Of a stretch of DNA of 53,702 nt, positions 16,250 through 25,241 are shown piece after piece. The DNA comes from Streptomyces thermodiastaticus. Its GTDB lineage: Bacteria > Actinomycetota > Actinomycetes > Streptomycetales > Streptomycetaceae. The first letter of the stretch is position 1. Each line of letters starts with the position of its first letter. Made by a program: the position numbers and the translations under genes. A model generated the notes under the pieces. The model saw nothing but the letters and a program-made list of their open reading frames with translations. It was not told where the DNA came from and ran no database searches. The stretch is taken from contig NZ_BNBV01000036.1 of NCBI RefSeq assembly GCF_014656135.1, positions 1-53,702 on the forward strand, read 5' to 3'.

Positions 16250-17293
16250 ATGGACGTCAGCAGGGGGGCCCGCGCGCGCGTCCTCGCCGCCGGGGTACGA
16301 GCCTGTGCGACCGCACTGGGAGCGGCACTGCTGGCCGCCGGGTGTTCCGCGGGGGAGGGCCGGGCACCCGACGACGACAAGGGCCGTGCCGCCGCGATCA
16401 CCCAGCAGCCCAAGGGGACCGACCCGTTCTGGGTCAATCCGGACAGTCAGGCGGCCCGTCAGGTCGCCGCCTATCTCAAGGCGGGCCGGACGGCCGATGC
16501 CGAGCAGATCCGCAAGATCGCCGAGCAGCCGACCGCCGAGTGGATCGGCCCGGAGAACCCCGAGCGGGAGGCGCGCGGCTTCACCGAGGCCGCCGACAAG
16601 GCGGGCCGGGTCGCGCTGCTGGTGCTCTACAACATCCCGCACCGCGACTGCGGCCAGTACTCGCAGGGCGGCGCGGCCGACGGAGACGCCTACCGCGCCT
16701 GGATCGCCGCCGTGGCCCGCGGCATCGGCGACCGCCCGGCCATGGTGATCCTGGAGCCGGACGCGGTGCTGCACCTGGTGGACGGGTGCACCCCACCGGA
16801 GTTCGAGGAGGAGCGCTACGACCTGCTCCGGGGCGCGGTGGACACACTCACGGCGCTGAAGAACACCACGGTCTACCTCGACGCGGGCAACGCCGGCTGG
16901 GGCCATCCCGACGAGATCTACGAACCGCTGCTGCGGGCCGGCGCCGACCGGGCCGACGGCTTCGCGGTGAACGTCGCCAACTTCTACTCCACCGAAGACT
17001 CCCTGGCCTACGGCAAACAGCTGTCGGAGCGGATCGGCGGCAAACACTTCGTCATCGACACCAGCCGCAACGGCAACGGCCCCTACACCGGCGGCGACCC
17101 GGACGAGCGCTGGTGCAATCCGCCCGGCCGGGCGCTGGGCGAGGCCCCCACCACGAAGACGGCCGACCCGCTGGTCGACGCCTACCTGTGGATCAAGCGG
17201 CCCGGCGAGTCCGACGGCACCTGCAAGGGCGGCCCGAAGGCCGGGGACTGGTGGCCGCAGTACGCGATGGAGCTGGCCCGCGCCAGCGGGTGA
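16250..17293 (+). CDS. cslZ: Glycoside hydrolase family 6 lipoprotein (CslZ-type endoglucanase)
   Basis: 347 residues with a lipobox ending in Cys32 (LLAAGC). The GH6 features are ALLVLYNIPHRDCGQYSQGG with the conserved Asp, VILEPDAV with the catalytic acid Asp, YLDAGNAGW, and the substrate-cleft segment LWIKRPGESDG. Family 6 enzymes hydrolyse beta-1,4-glucan with inversion. In Streptomyces this gene lies beside cslA-glxA and is thought to trim the tip-localised glucan made by CslA; the order here matches, convergent with glxA. The gene name follows that context. Confidence 0.85.
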   Translation: MDVSRGARARVLAAGVRACATALGAALLAAGCSAGEGRAPDDDKGRAAAITQQPKGTDPFWVNPDSQAARQVAAYLKAGRTADAEQIRKIAEQPTAEWIGPENPEREARGFTEAADKAGRVALLVLYNIPHRDCGQYSQGGAADGDAYRAWIAAVARGIGDRPAMVILEPDAVLHLVDGCTPPEFEEERYDLLRGAVDTLTALKNTTVYLDAGNAGWGHPDEIYEPLLRAGADRADGFAVNVANFYSTEDSLAYGKQLSERIGGKHFVIDTSRNGNGPYTGGDPDERWCNPPGRALGEAPTTKTADPLVDAYLWIKRPGESDGTCKGGPKAGDWWPQYAMELARASG

Positions 17294-17311
17294 CCGCCTG
17301 CGGCACGGCAT

Positions 17312-17344
17312 GAGGGCGCCCTCCGCGCGGCGGAGGGCGCCCTC
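17312..17344. terminator. Bidirectional terminator between cslZ and glxA
   Basis: Perfect 15-bp arms GAGGGCGCCCTCCGC (17312-17326) and GCGGAGGGCGCCCTC (17330-17344) close a 3-base loop between the two convergent genes. Confidence 0.8.
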
Positions 17345-17358
17345 GCACGACGTCTCCG

Positions 17359-19296
17359 TTACGGCACCTTCACCCACTGCGCCTTGCTGGGCGTGCCCTG
17401 GTCGTCGACGACGAACAGCATGTACCAGCCGGACTGCACCAGGTTCCGGTTCTTCGGCACCGTCACCGTGATCTTGTCGCCCGAGGTGCGGAAGTCCAGG
17501 GCGATGGACCGCTGGTCCACGTCGGTGACGTGGGTGGTGGAGCTCGGCCGGATCAGCCGCACCTTCTTGATCGTGGCGGCGTGCTGCGAGGTGAACGTGC
17601 CCGACGCGCCGCGGGCGATGGTCTTCGGGCCGCCCGACAGCGACGGCCGGGAGTCCCGGTACAGATACGGCGGGGTGTAGATCTCGATGCGCTGCTCGAA
17701 GGTGCCGGGCTTGGTGTTGGCCTTGTCGCCGAAGAGCGAGTCGGACCCGAAGAACATCACCCGGCCGTCCGGCAGCAGGATCGACCCCGAGTGGTAGTTG
17801 CGGCCCACCAGCGGGTCGGCGACCCGCCGGAAGGTGTTGGTGGCCGGGTCGTACAGCCGGGCCTGGAGGATGTTGGAGTCGCTGCGGCCCCGGTAGTCCT
17901 CCGAGCCGCCGGAGACCAGCACCGTGTCGTCCGGCAGGATCGAGGCCTGCGGGTAACGGGTGCCCTTCTGAAGTGACGGGCCGTCCGTGAAGTGCGGGTT
18001 CTTCGCCTTCAGATCCACCAGCCGGGTCTTCTTGCTGGACAGCTTGGACTCGCCGACGCCGCCCCCGCCGATGACCAGGAACCGCTCGTCCTGCGCCGGC
18101 GGCAGCATCACCGTGGCCGAGGTCTCCATCATGTCGGCGTCGCTCAGGCCGGGGATCTTGGTGAAGGTGTTGGTGCGCACGTCCCAGATGCCCGGGTCGC
18201 GGCCCACGTCGGCCGGTCCGTAGCCCGCGTTCGACCCGGAGTAGAAGATCTTGCCGTTCTGCATCAGGAACAGCGCCGGATACGTGGGGAACTGCCGGGT
18301 CTTCGCCGTGTAGGTCCACTTCTTGGTCTTCGGGTCGAAGATCTCGTTCTTCCCCGGGACCAGCTGGCCGATGTCGTCCAGGCCCGACACGCTCAGGATC
18401 CGCCCGTCGCCCAGCGTGGTGAGCGTCGGGTACCAGCGGGCCTCGTGCATCGGGTCGACCTTGATGTACTTCTCGGCCACCGGATCGAACTCGTAGGCGT
18501 CCCGGATGCCCTGGAAGTCTTTCTTGTCCAGGGCGAGTTTCTGCGCGATGCCGTAGGTGTTGCGGGCGTCGGCACCGGTCAGCCCCTCGACCCGGTAGTT
18601 GTCCTCGGTGCCCGTCGCGTACTTCGCGCCGCTGCGCTCGGCCTCGACGTAGATCCGGCCCAGCCCCGGGGTGTTGCCGAGGAACTTCCCCGTCTTCTTG
18701 TCGAAGTTCTTCTTCGCCCGCGGCACCAGCACCGGGTCCTTGGAGACGAACGTCTTGCCGTTGGCCTTCCCGGTGAACCGGGTCCCGGCGGGCAGGGTGA
18801 TCGGCTTGTCCGGGTTCTCGTTGTGGACGATCATCAGGCCGCCGGCCTTGGTGACGTCGCCCTTGAGCTTCTCGTACCGCTTGGTGCCGCCCGCGATGAG
18901 GATCTTGCCGTCGGAGAGCTGGGTGTGGCCGGTGCAGAACAGGTCGTTGGGCGTGGGCACCTTCTTGATCGTGCCCTTGACCGGGTCCCAGATCCGGGAG
19001 TCGAACTTCTTGGCGTCGAAGTTCTTCTGGTTGTTGCCCGAACCGGCCACCAGCAGCACCTTGCCGGTGTGCAGCAGCACGGCGTGGATGGTGTTCTGCC
19101 GGTACTCCTCGGGGAACTCGACGATTTCCCAGTGGCCGTTGGCCGCCTTGTACCCCGGCTCGTTGATCTTGTACTGGTGGTAGCGCTCGGTGGCGAACCG
19201 GTACAGCCACGGGCCGTTCATCCCGGCCAGGGCGAGCACCACCACGGCGCCGATCCCGACCCGGCGGGCACGGCGCAGACCTGCCTTGTCCCTCAC
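17359..19296 (-). CDS. glxA: GlxA, membrane-anchored copper radical oxidase (galactose oxidase-like)
   Basis: 645 residues with a single N-terminal membrane helix (near 13-30) and a secreted seven-bladed Kelch-type oxidase. The Cys-Tyr cofactor can be placed: Cys121 in DLFCTGHTQL, and Tyr289 in ARWYPTL with adjacent Trp288. Further copper ligands fit the Tyr-His of RNYHSGS and a C-terminal His (THVTDVDQ). A C-terminal beta-sandwich DUF1929-like domain ends the protein. It oxidises alcohol groups of the glycan made by CslA and is needed for its deposition at hyphal tips (known for S. lividans). The GTG start overlaps the cslA stop as GTGA. Confidence 0.95.
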   Translation of the reverse strand: MRDKAGLRRARRVGIGAVVVLALAGMNGPWLYRFATERYHQYKINEPGYKAANGHWEIVEFPEEYRQNTIHAVLLHTGKVLLVAGSGNNQKNFDAKKFDSRIWDPVKGTIKKVPTPNDLFCTGHTQLSDGKILIAGGTKRYEKLKGDVTKAGGLMIVHNENPDKPITLPAGTRFTGKANGKTFVSKDPVLVPRAKKNFDKKTGKFLGNTPGLGRIYVEAERSGAKYATGTEDNYRVEGLTGADARNTYGIAQKLALDKKDFQGIRDAYEFDPVAEKYIKVDPMHEARWYPTLTTLGDGRILSVSGLDDIGQLVPGKNEIFDPKTKKWTYTAKTRQFPTYPALFLMQNGKIFYSGSNAGYGPADVGRDPGIWDVRTNTFTKIPGLSDADMMETSATVMLPPAQDERFLVIGGGGVGESKLSSKKTRLVDLKAKNPHFTDGPSLQKGTRYPQASILPDDTVLVSGGSEDYRGRSDSNILQARLYDPATNTFRRVADPLVGRNYHSGSILLPDGRVMFFGSDSLFGDKANTKPGTFEQRIEIYTPPYLYRDSRPSLSGGPKTIARGASGTFTSQHAATIKKVRLIRPSSTTHVTDVDQRSIALDFRTSGDKITVTVPKNRNLVQSGWYMLFVVDDQGTPSKAQWVKVP

Positions 19297-21344
19297 TTGT
19301 GACCACCTCCCGCCGGACCCAGACCGCCGAGCGCGATCTGCATGGTGTGCTCACCGGTTCCTTCCGCGCTGCGGCGCCCCTCGCCGGGACCGGCCCAGCT
19401 GGGCCGGCGCGTCCGCGCGGGCTCCGCGAGCGCCTGCGGCTCGGCCTCCCGCGGCTCCGCGGTCGCGGCCGGCGCGGCCACGGCGGCCGGGGCGACGGCG
19501 GGCGCGGAAGCGGCGGATGCCGGGACGGCCGCACGCCCGGCCGCCGGAGCGCGCCGTTCCTGCCGCAGCGTCCAGGCCCAGGTGACGATCGGCGCGGCCG
19601 TGATCAGCAGCGCCAGGGACGCCCACGTGATCATCGCGGGGTGGGAGTGCCCGAACACGAACCCGGCGACCGCGGAGCCGCCGAAGACGAGAATGAAGAA
19701 CCAGTGGACGCGGAAGGTGCCGAAGAGCGTGTCCGGGCTGGCCGACTCGCCCTTCGGCGTCACCACGAAGCTGCTCTTGCGGCGCAGCACGGCGTCCATC
19801 AGCGAACGGGCGTAGATCGGCGCGGACAGGGCCGACATCACCATGCCGGCCACTCCGCCCGACCCCTCCGGTTCGTGCGGGGAGACGTTGTGCCGGCGGT
19901 TCCAGACGTACAGCCCGATCTGCAGGGCGGAGGCGTTGCCGTACAGCATCAGCCACACCGTGGGGTCGATGTTCACGCCCGAGGCGCCCAGGCCCAGGAA
20001 CAGCGCGCAGCTCAGCGCGGCCAGGATCCAGTTCAGGGCGGACATCGGATAGAAGGTGATCATCATCGTGTAGTTGAAGAGACGGCCCGGCGGCAGCGTG
20101 AAGATCCCCTTCCAGTACTGCTTGAGGATCGTCTCGTAGGTGCCCCGCGACCAGCGCAGCTGCTGGGTGAAGAAGTCCGTCCAGGCGTTCGGGCCCTCGC
20201 CGACGGCGAGCACGTCCGGGGTGTACACCGACTTCCACCGGCGGCCCGTGGCGGGGTTCTTGGCGCGGTGCATCTCGAAGCCGGTGGCCATGTCCTCGGT
20301 GATCGAGTCGTACAGGCCGCCGATCTGCTTGATGGCGCTGATCCGTACCGCGTTGGAGGTGCCGACGAACATCGGGGCGCCGTAGCGGTTCCCGGCGCGC
20401 TGGATCAGGGCGTGGAAGAGGAACTGCTGCGACTCGGCGGCCTTGGTGACGAAGGCCTCGTAGTTGCCGTAGACCTGCGGGCCGATGACGAAGCCGACGT
20501 CCGGGTCGCGGAAGTAGCCGAGCATCCGCTCCAGGTAGTTGGGCAGCGGCACGTGGTCGGTGTCGACGGAGGCGAAGAAGTCGTACTCGTCGCCGTGCGC
20601 CTCCAGCCAGGCGTTGTAGTTGCCGTGCTTGGTCTTGGCGCGGTGCGGGCCGCTCGGCTGGTTCCAGCGTGCGACGCCCTTGCGGCTGAAGTGGTGCACG
20701 CCCAGGCGTGCGCAGACCTTCTTGACCTCCTCGTCGTCGCCCTCGTCCAGCAGCCACACGTGCATCACGCCCCGGTGCCGCAGCCGCACGGCCGCCTGGA
20801 GGGTCTTCGTCACCATCTCCAGCGGCTCCTTGCCGGGCACGTACGTGGTGAGGAAGGCCACCCGGGTGCCGGCCTCGGGCACTACCGGGACGGGGTCGCG
20901 GGCGACGAGCGTGGCGTGCGCGTTGGACAGCACGTTCACGCAGCGGAAGAACTCGATCAGACCGATCGAGACCAGCATCACGATGTCGAGCGCGGGCAGG
21001 AACCCGTACTGCGGGTACCGGCGCTCGGTCCAGTGGTCCGGCTGCAGCAGCCAGCCCAGCAGCACCAGGGACAGCAGCGGTGCCGCGCACAGCATCAGCG
21101 CGACCCGCACTCGGTGCGGTTCCTGTGAGAGCAGGGAGCGGTAGCGCACCCGGTAGGGCCGGTCCGGGTCCGGCTGGGTGAGCGGGCCGGCCAGCCGGCT
21201 GTAGTGCTCGTAGTCGTATCTCGGCAGGCTCTGCCTCAGTCTGCGGAGACTTCCGGTGTCCCCGGACCGGTGCGGCGGCATCCGCAGCCGGGCCGTGGCG
21301 GACGGACCGTGCTGCTGCCGGGCGCCCGTCGGCGTCGACGTCAT
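19293..21344 (-). CDS. cslA: CslA, cellulose synthase-like family 2 glycosyltransferase
   Basis: 683 residues. Two membrane helices lie near residues 85-135. The GT2 domain carries ASVDTDHVPLP (DxD, about 260), ITEDMATGF (TED, about 348) and QQLRWSRGT (QxxRW, about 396), so all processive beta-glycan synthase motifs are intact. More helices follow between 430 and 600. The C-terminal tail is an Ala/Pro-rich cytoplasmic stretch. It makes a beta-glucan at growing tips with GlxA, its coupled downstream partner. ATG 21344 follows GGGGGA. No PilZ domain is visible. Confidence 0.95.
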   Translation of the reverse strand: MTSTPTGARQQHGPSATARLRMPPHRSGDTGSLRRLRQSLPRYDYEHYSRLAGPLTQPDPDRPYRVRYRSLLSQEPHRVRVALMLCAAPLLSLVLLGWLLQPDHWTERRYPQYGFLPALDIVMLVSIGLIEFFRCVNVLSNAHATLVARDPVPVVPEAGTRVAFLTTYVPGKEPLEMVTKTLQAAVRLRHRGVMHVWLLDEGDDEEVKKVCARLGVHHFSRKGVARWNQPSGPHRAKTKHGNYNAWLEAHGDEYDFFASVDTDHVPLPNYLERMLGYFRDPDVGFVIGPQVYGNYEAFVTKAAESQQFLFHALIQRAGNRYGAPMFVGTSNAVRISAIKQIGGLYDSITEDMATGFEMHRAKNPATGRRWKSVYTPDVLAVGEGPNAWTDFFTQQLRWSRGTYETILKQYWKGIFTLPPGRLFNYTMMITFYPMSALNWILAALSCALFLGLGASGVNIDPTVWLMLYGNASALQIGLYVWNRRHNVSPHEPEGSGGVAGMVMSALSAPIYARSLMDAVLRRKSSFVVTPKGESASPDTLFGTFRVHWFFILVFGGSAVAGFVFGHSHPAMITWASLALLITAAPIVTWAWTLRQERRAPAAGRAAVPASAASAPAVAPAAVAAPAATAEPREAEPQALAEPARTRRPSWAGPGEGRRSAEGTGEHTMQIALGGLGPAGGGHK

Positions 21345-21705
21345 GAGTCATCCCCCCACACGCGAGTCAGCGCGCGTGTCATCGGTGTCGTGCCGGTTGC
21401 ATGGCTGCCCCCCTCGGCAGCCGTCGACGCGTGGCAGCCCCTTCTGCCCACACATCGGACAATCGGCTCAAACGGCCTTTCGAACCCCCCAACAGCCCCC
21501 CGGCATCCCCCAACCACCGCGCAACGGCGGCATCGTGGCATCCAGGGTTCTACGGTGTCCGTCTTGATCGCAAGATGCGAAAAACGGAGTTAAGCGCTTA
21601 TCGGTGCGTAGGGCGCATGGGGGTACAAACGTGCGAGAGGTGCCCAGGGGCGGAGGCGGCCGGGCGGGGTGGGGGGTGCCCGGAGCCGGGGGTGGCCGGA
21701 CAGGG

Positions 21706-21739
21706 CGAGAGGCCCTCCGTGTGGACGGAGGGCCTCTCG
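21706..21739 (-). terminator. Terminator of the first tRNA-Lys gene
   Basis: Perfect 15-bp stem CGAGAGGCCCTCCGT / ACGGAGGGCCTCTCG (21706-21720 and 21725-21739) with a 4-base loop, directly 3' of the minus-strand tRNA. Confidence 0.75.
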
Positions 21740-21746
21740 GTGTCGG

Positions 21747-21820
21747 TGCGCCGCCAGGGACTCGAACCCCGGACCCGCTGATTAAGAGTCAGCTGCTCTA
21801 ACCAACTGAGCTAGCGGCGC
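21747..21820 (-). tRNA. tRNA-Lys(CTT), copy 1
   Basis: Reading the minus strand, the 74-base gene starts GCGCCGCTAGCTCAGTTGG. It has the anticodon stem GCTGA/TCAGC around loop CTCTTAA (anticodon CTT) and the T-arm GGTTCGAGTCC. The acceptor GCGCCGC pairs with GGCGGCGC plus discriminator A. CCA is not encoded. It is base-for-base identical to the copies at 22817 and 33711. Confidence 0.95.
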
Positions 21821-21939
21821 TCGCTGACGTCCTCAACTCTACAGGACGCCGGAGGGTGCTCATGACCAGCGTCCGCGAGCGTGCGATGTGACCGCTGTCA
21901 TTGGTATGGACATGCCCAAGGAACGGTAATACTGTGGTC

Positions 21940-21953
21940 TTGGTCTAGACCAA
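21940..21953. promoter_or_regulatory. DasR-type operator (dre) upstream of the LPMO gene
   Basis: TTGGTCTAGACCAA is a perfect 14-bp palindrome matching the core of the DasR-responsive element ACTGGTCTAGACCACT. It lies 40 bases before the LPMO start, with an extra TGGTCT just upstream (21935-21940). A TAATACT at 21927-21933 is a possible -10. DasR is the GntR repressor released by glucosamine-6-phosphate and controls chitin genes. Confidence 0.8.
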
Positions 21954-21993
21954 CACTCCCAGGAACTTCCCCACAACGTCCAGGAGCGGTCAC

Positions 21994-22599
21994 ATGCGCA
22001 CCAAGGCCAAGCTGTCCGCGGCCGTGCTCGGCCTCGCCACCGCCGGGGCCCTCGTCCTGTCCACCGGGACCGCCAGCAGCCACGGGTACACCGACCTTCC
22101 CCCCAGCAGGCAGTACCTGTGTGCCAACGGCACCGTCGCCAACTGCGGTGACATCCAGTGGGAGCCGCAGAGCGTCGAGGGCCCCAAGGGCTTCCCGGCG
22201 GCCGGGCCGGCGGACGGGCAGCTGTGCTCGGGCGGCAACAGCCGGTTCTCGCAGCTCGACGCCCCGCGCACCCCGTCGGGCGGGGCCTGGCCCACGACCA
22301 AGGTCACCGGCGGCCAGCAGTACACCTTCCAGTGGCAGTTCACGGCCCGGCACGCCACCACGGACTTCAAGTACTACATCACCAAGCAGGGCTGGAATCA
22401 GGACCACGCGCTGACCCGCGCCGACCTGAACACCACCCCGTTCTTGACCGTGCCCTACAACGGCCAGCAGCCGCCCGCCACCCTCAGTCACACCGGCACC
22501 TTGCCGACCGGGCTGAGCGGGCACCACGTCATCCTCGGCGTCTGGACGATCGCCGACACGGGCAACGCGTTCTACGCCTGCTCGGACGTGGAGTTCTGA
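21994..22599 (+). CDS. AA10 lytic polysaccharide monooxygenase (secreted)
   Basis: 201 residues. The signal peptide (1-29) ends ASS, leaving His30 as the mature N-terminus (HGYTDLPPSR). His120 in QFTARHATTDF supplies the second copper-brace histidine. The enzyme consists of the catalytic domain only, with no carbohydrate-binding module. It cleaves crystalline chitin or cellulose oxidatively. In S. lividans an LPMO close to cslA-glxA (LpmP) acts in apical glycan processing, and this gene is at the matching position. The DasR-type site upstream suggests that amino-sugar supply also controls it. GGAG lies seven bases before ATG 21994. Confidence 0.92.
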   Translation: MRTKAKLSAAVLGLATAGALVLSTGTASSHGYTDLPPSRQYLCANGTVANCGDIQWEPQSVEGPKGFPAAGPADGQLCSGGNSRFSQLDAPRTPSGGAWPTTKVTGGQQYTFQWQFTARHATTDFKYYITKQGWNQDHALTRADLNTTPFLTVPYNGQQPPATLSHTGTLPTGLSGHHVILGVWTIADTGNAFYACSDVEF

Positions 22600-22635
22600 T
22601 CGCGGTGCGGGCCGTGAGCGCGGCCCGCACACCGG

Positions 22636-22659
22636 AAGGCCCCTCGGGCGCGGGGCCTT
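22636..22659 (+). terminator. Terminator after the LPMO gene
   Basis: AAGGCCCC (22636-22643) and GGGGCCTT (22652-22659) form an 8-bp stem followed by TCC, 37 bases past the stop. Confidence 0.65.
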
Positions 22660-22760
22660 TCCTCGTCCCCACCCTCGCCTCGGATGTGCGGCGTCTCACA
22701 GCGGCCCGGCGCGGCGGTCGCGACCGGTGCGAGCGGTCCGCGTGCGGCCGGTGCACACGA

Positions 22761-22808
22761 GCAAGGCCCGGCTTCCGTCCCGTGACCGGGACAGGAGCCG
22801 GGCCTTGC
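22761..22808 (-). terminator. Terminator of the second tRNA-Lys gene
   Basis: GCAAGGCCCGGCT (22761-22773) and AGCCGGGCCTTGC (22796-22808) form a 13-bp stem with an inner GTCCC/GGGAC stem, directly 3' of the minus-strand tRNA. Its sequence differs from the terminators of copies 1 and 3. Confidence 0.75.
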
Positions 22809-22816
22809 CTTCCAGG

Positions 22817-22890
22817 TGCGCCGCCAGGGACTCGAACCCCGGACCCGCTGATTAAGAGTCAGCTGCTCTAACCAACTGAGCTAGCGGCGC
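22817..22890 (-). tRNA. tRNA-Lys(CTT), copy 2
   Basis: Identical over all 74 bases to the copy at 21747. The anticodon is CTT in loop CTCTTAA and no CCA is encoded. A TAGTAT on the minus strand (22933-22938) lies about 45 bases upstream and could be its -10 box. Confidence 0.95.
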
Positions 22891-23093
22891 GTGACCTGTG
22901 CCGTCCGCTTCCCGCGGCCGGCGACGAAGAAAATACTACCTGGTCTTCGGGGGTGCTCCTGACCACCCGCCCGGCCGCCGGCTCCGCGACCCCGGCCGGA
23001 CGTCCCGTCCGAGGGGCGGCGCCCCCGGACCGCGGCCCGGTGCGGCCGGTGCCGCCCCGCCGCACCGATGCCCTGCGCCGGCGCCGCCGTCCG

Positions 23094-23876
23094 TCACAGC
23101 ACCGCGCTCAGGAACTGCCGGGTGCGCTCCTGCTCCGGCTCGCCGAAGATCTTCTCCGGCGGCCCGGACTCCACCACCCGGCCGGCGTCGAACATCAGCA
23201 CCTGGTCGGAGATGTCCCGGGCGAAGCCCATCTCGTGGGTCACGCACAGCATGGTGATTTTCGTGCTGCGGGCGATGTCCCGCAGCACGTCCAGCACCCC
23301 GGCGACCAGCTCGGGGTCGAGCGCGGAGGTCACCTCGTCCAGCAGCAGCACCTGCGGGCGCATCGCCAGCGCCCGGGCGATCGCCACCCGCTGCTGCTGG
23401 CCGCCGGAGAGCTGGGAGGGCCGGGCGCCGGCCTTGTCGGCCAGACCCACCAGGTCCAGCAGTTCCCGGGCGCGGGCCTCCGCCTCGTCCTTGGGCAGCC
23501 CGAGCACGGTGACCGGCGCCTCGGTGATGTTGCGCAGCACGGTCATGTTCGGGAACAGGTTGAAGTGCTGGAAGACCATGCCGATCTTCTTGCGGATCTC
23601 CCGCACCTGTTTCTCCGGCGCCGGGAAGAGCTGGTCGCCGTCCACGGTGATCGTGCCCTCGTCGGGCGTGGTCAGGGTCATCAGCAGCCGCAGGATCGTG
23701 GTCTTGCCGGAGCCGGACGGGCCGATCAGGGTGACGTGCTTGCCGGCGGCCACGGAGAAGTCCAGCCCGTCGAGGACCGTGTGGCCCCCGAACCGCTTGG
23801 TGACGTTCTCCAGCCGGATCAGCTCCGGGGTCGCGGTGGCTGCGGGCTCGGGATGCTTGACGGTGTCAACGGACAA
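23094..23876 (-). CDS. ehuA: EhuA-type ABC transporter ATP-binding protein
   Basis: 260 residues from TTG 23876, which has GGAG seven bases upstream and overlaps the permease stop by 11 bases. Walker A GPSGSGKTT, the Q-loop in GMVFQHFNLFPNMTVL, signature LSGGQQQR, Walker B VLLLDEVTSALD and the switch His (VTHEMGFA) are all present. It belongs to the polar amino-acid importer group. It energises uptake through the two permeases encoded just upstream. The assignment to ectoine/hydroxyectoine rests on operon layout. Confidence 0.85.
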   Translation of the reverse strand: MSVDTVKHPEPAATATPELIRLENVTKRFGGHTVLDGLDFSVAAGKHVTLIGPSGSGKTTILRLLMTLTTPDEGTITVDGDQLFPAPEKQVREIRKKIGMVFQHFNLFPNMTVLRNITEAPVTVLGLPKDEAEARARELLDLVGLADKAGARPSQLSGGQQQRVAIARALAMRPQVLLLDEVTSALDPELVAGVLDVLRDIARSTKITMLCVTHEMGFARDISDQVLMFDAGRVVESGPPEKIFGEPEQERTRQFLSAVL

Positions 23877-24516
23877 GACGACGCTCCAGTGCTCGTAGGA
23901 GGAGGGAGGCCAGGTAGGAGACGAGGATGAAGGCCACACCGATCACGGTCAGCGGCTCGGTGAACTGGAAGTGCTGCTGGGAGAACAGCCGTGCCCGTCC
24001 GAGCATCTCCAGGACGGTGATCGCCATGAGCATCGGCGTGTCCTTCAGCATGGAGATCACGTAGTTGCCGAGCGCCGGGACCACCCGGCGGATCGCCTGC
24101 GGGAGGATCACCGCCGTCCAGGTCCGCCGCCGCGGCAGATTCAGCGCCAGGGCGGCCTCCCACTGGCCGGCGGGCACCGCCTCGATGCCGGCCCGGTAGA
24201 CCTGCATCGTGTACGTCGAGTAGTGCAGGCCGATGGCGAAGACACCGGTGGTCAGCGCCGAGAAGGTCAGCCCCCGCTCGGGCAGCACGTAGAAGAGGAA
24301 GAACAGCTGCACCAGCAGCGGCGTGTTGCGCACGAACTCGGTCACCGCGCCGACCGGCCAGCGCACCCACCGGGTCGGCGCCCGCATGAGCAGCGTCCAC
24401 ACCAGGCCGAGGACGAAGGAGATCACCGAGCCCAGCGCCAGCGCCTCCAGGGTGACCAGCAGCCCGTCCCAGAAGTGCGGCAGGAACGCGCGGACCGCGC
24501 CCCAGTCCCAGGTCAT
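23866..24516 (-). CDS. ehuD: EhuD-type ABC transporter permease
   Basis: 216 residues with five hydrophobic segments and the His/Glu/Met-type permease signature. The EAA loop reads EAALALNLPRRRTWTAVILP, followed by QAIRRVVPALGNYVISMLKD. The start ATG 24516 overlaps the end of the other permease by 4 bases. It forms the membrane channel with the EhuC-type partner for a small polar solute, probably ectoine. Confidence 0.83.
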   Translation of the reverse strand: MTWDWGAVRAFLPHFWDGLLVTLEALALGSVISFVLGLVWTLLMRAPTRWVRWPVGAVTEFVRNTPLLVQLFFLFYVLPERGLTFSALTTGVFAIGLHYSTYTMQVYRAGIEAVPAGQWEAALALNLPRRRTWTAVILPQAIRRVVPALGNYVISMLKDTPMLMAITVLEMLGRARLFSQQHFQFTEPLTVIGVAFILVSYLASLLLRALERRLVR

Positions 24517-25241
24517 GCCACACCGCCTTCCGCGGCCCCGACCCCGCCGGTCTGCGTCTTCTTCGCCGCGCGGGCGCCGGAGGGGGTGCCGGGCGCCGTG
24601 CCCACGCCGTGCTTGAGCCGCTTCTCCAGCCCGCGCATCAGGCGGGTCAGCGCGAAGGCGATCACGAAGTAGATCAGCAGGATGTACGTGTAGATCTCGG
24701 CGCTCTGCTGCAGGGCCAGGCGGACCAGGTTGCCGCTGAACGCCAGGTCGCCCATGCCCATGATCGACACCAGGGAGGTGCCCTTGAGCAGCTCGACCAG
24801 CAGGTTGGAGAAGGGCGGGATCATCTCCGGCACCGCCTGCGGCAGCAGGATCAGCCGCATCCGCTGCCAGGGCGTGAAGCTGAGCGCGATGCCGCCCTCA
24901 CGCTGTGCGGGGTCCACCGCGTTCAGCGCACCGCGCACGATCTCCGAGCCGTACGCCCCGTAGGTCAGCCCGAGCGCCAGGGTGCCCGCCCACATCGGGA
25001 CCAGCTGCCAGCCGAAGGCGGGCGGCAGCACGAAGAACACCCAGAAGATCATCACCAGCGCCGAGGTGCCGCGGAACACCTCGGTGTAGAAGCCCGCCAG
25101 GAAGCGGACGATCCACAGCCGGTGGGTGCGGGCCATGCCGACCGCGAACGAGACGACGGTGGCCAGCAGCGCGCTGTAGACCAGCAGCTGGATCGTGGTC
25201 CACACGCCGCGCAGGACGAGTTCCCAGAGTCCTGTGGTCAT
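24513..25241 (-). CDS. ehuC: EhuC-type ABC transporter permease
   Basis: 242 residues from ATG 25241, overlapping the binding-protein stop as ATGA. Five membrane segments; the EAA loop reads REGGIALSFTPWQRMRLILL, followed by PQAVPEMIPPFSNLLVELLKG. It is the second half of the importer channel. The last 25 residues form a basic cytoplasmic tail ending in Gly/Ala. Confidence 0.83.
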   Translation of the reverse strand: MTTGLWELVLRGVWTTIQLLVYSALLATVVSFAVGMARTHRLWIVRFLAGFYTEVFRGTSALVMIFWVFFVLPPAFGWQLVPMWAGTLALGLTYGAYGSEIVRGALNAVDPAQREGGIALSFTPWQRMRLILLPQAVPEMIPPFSNLLVELLKGTSLVSIMGMGDLAFSGNLVRLALQQSAEIYTYILLIYFVIAFALTRLMRGLEKRLKHGVGTAPGTPSGARAAKKTQTGGVGAAEGGVA

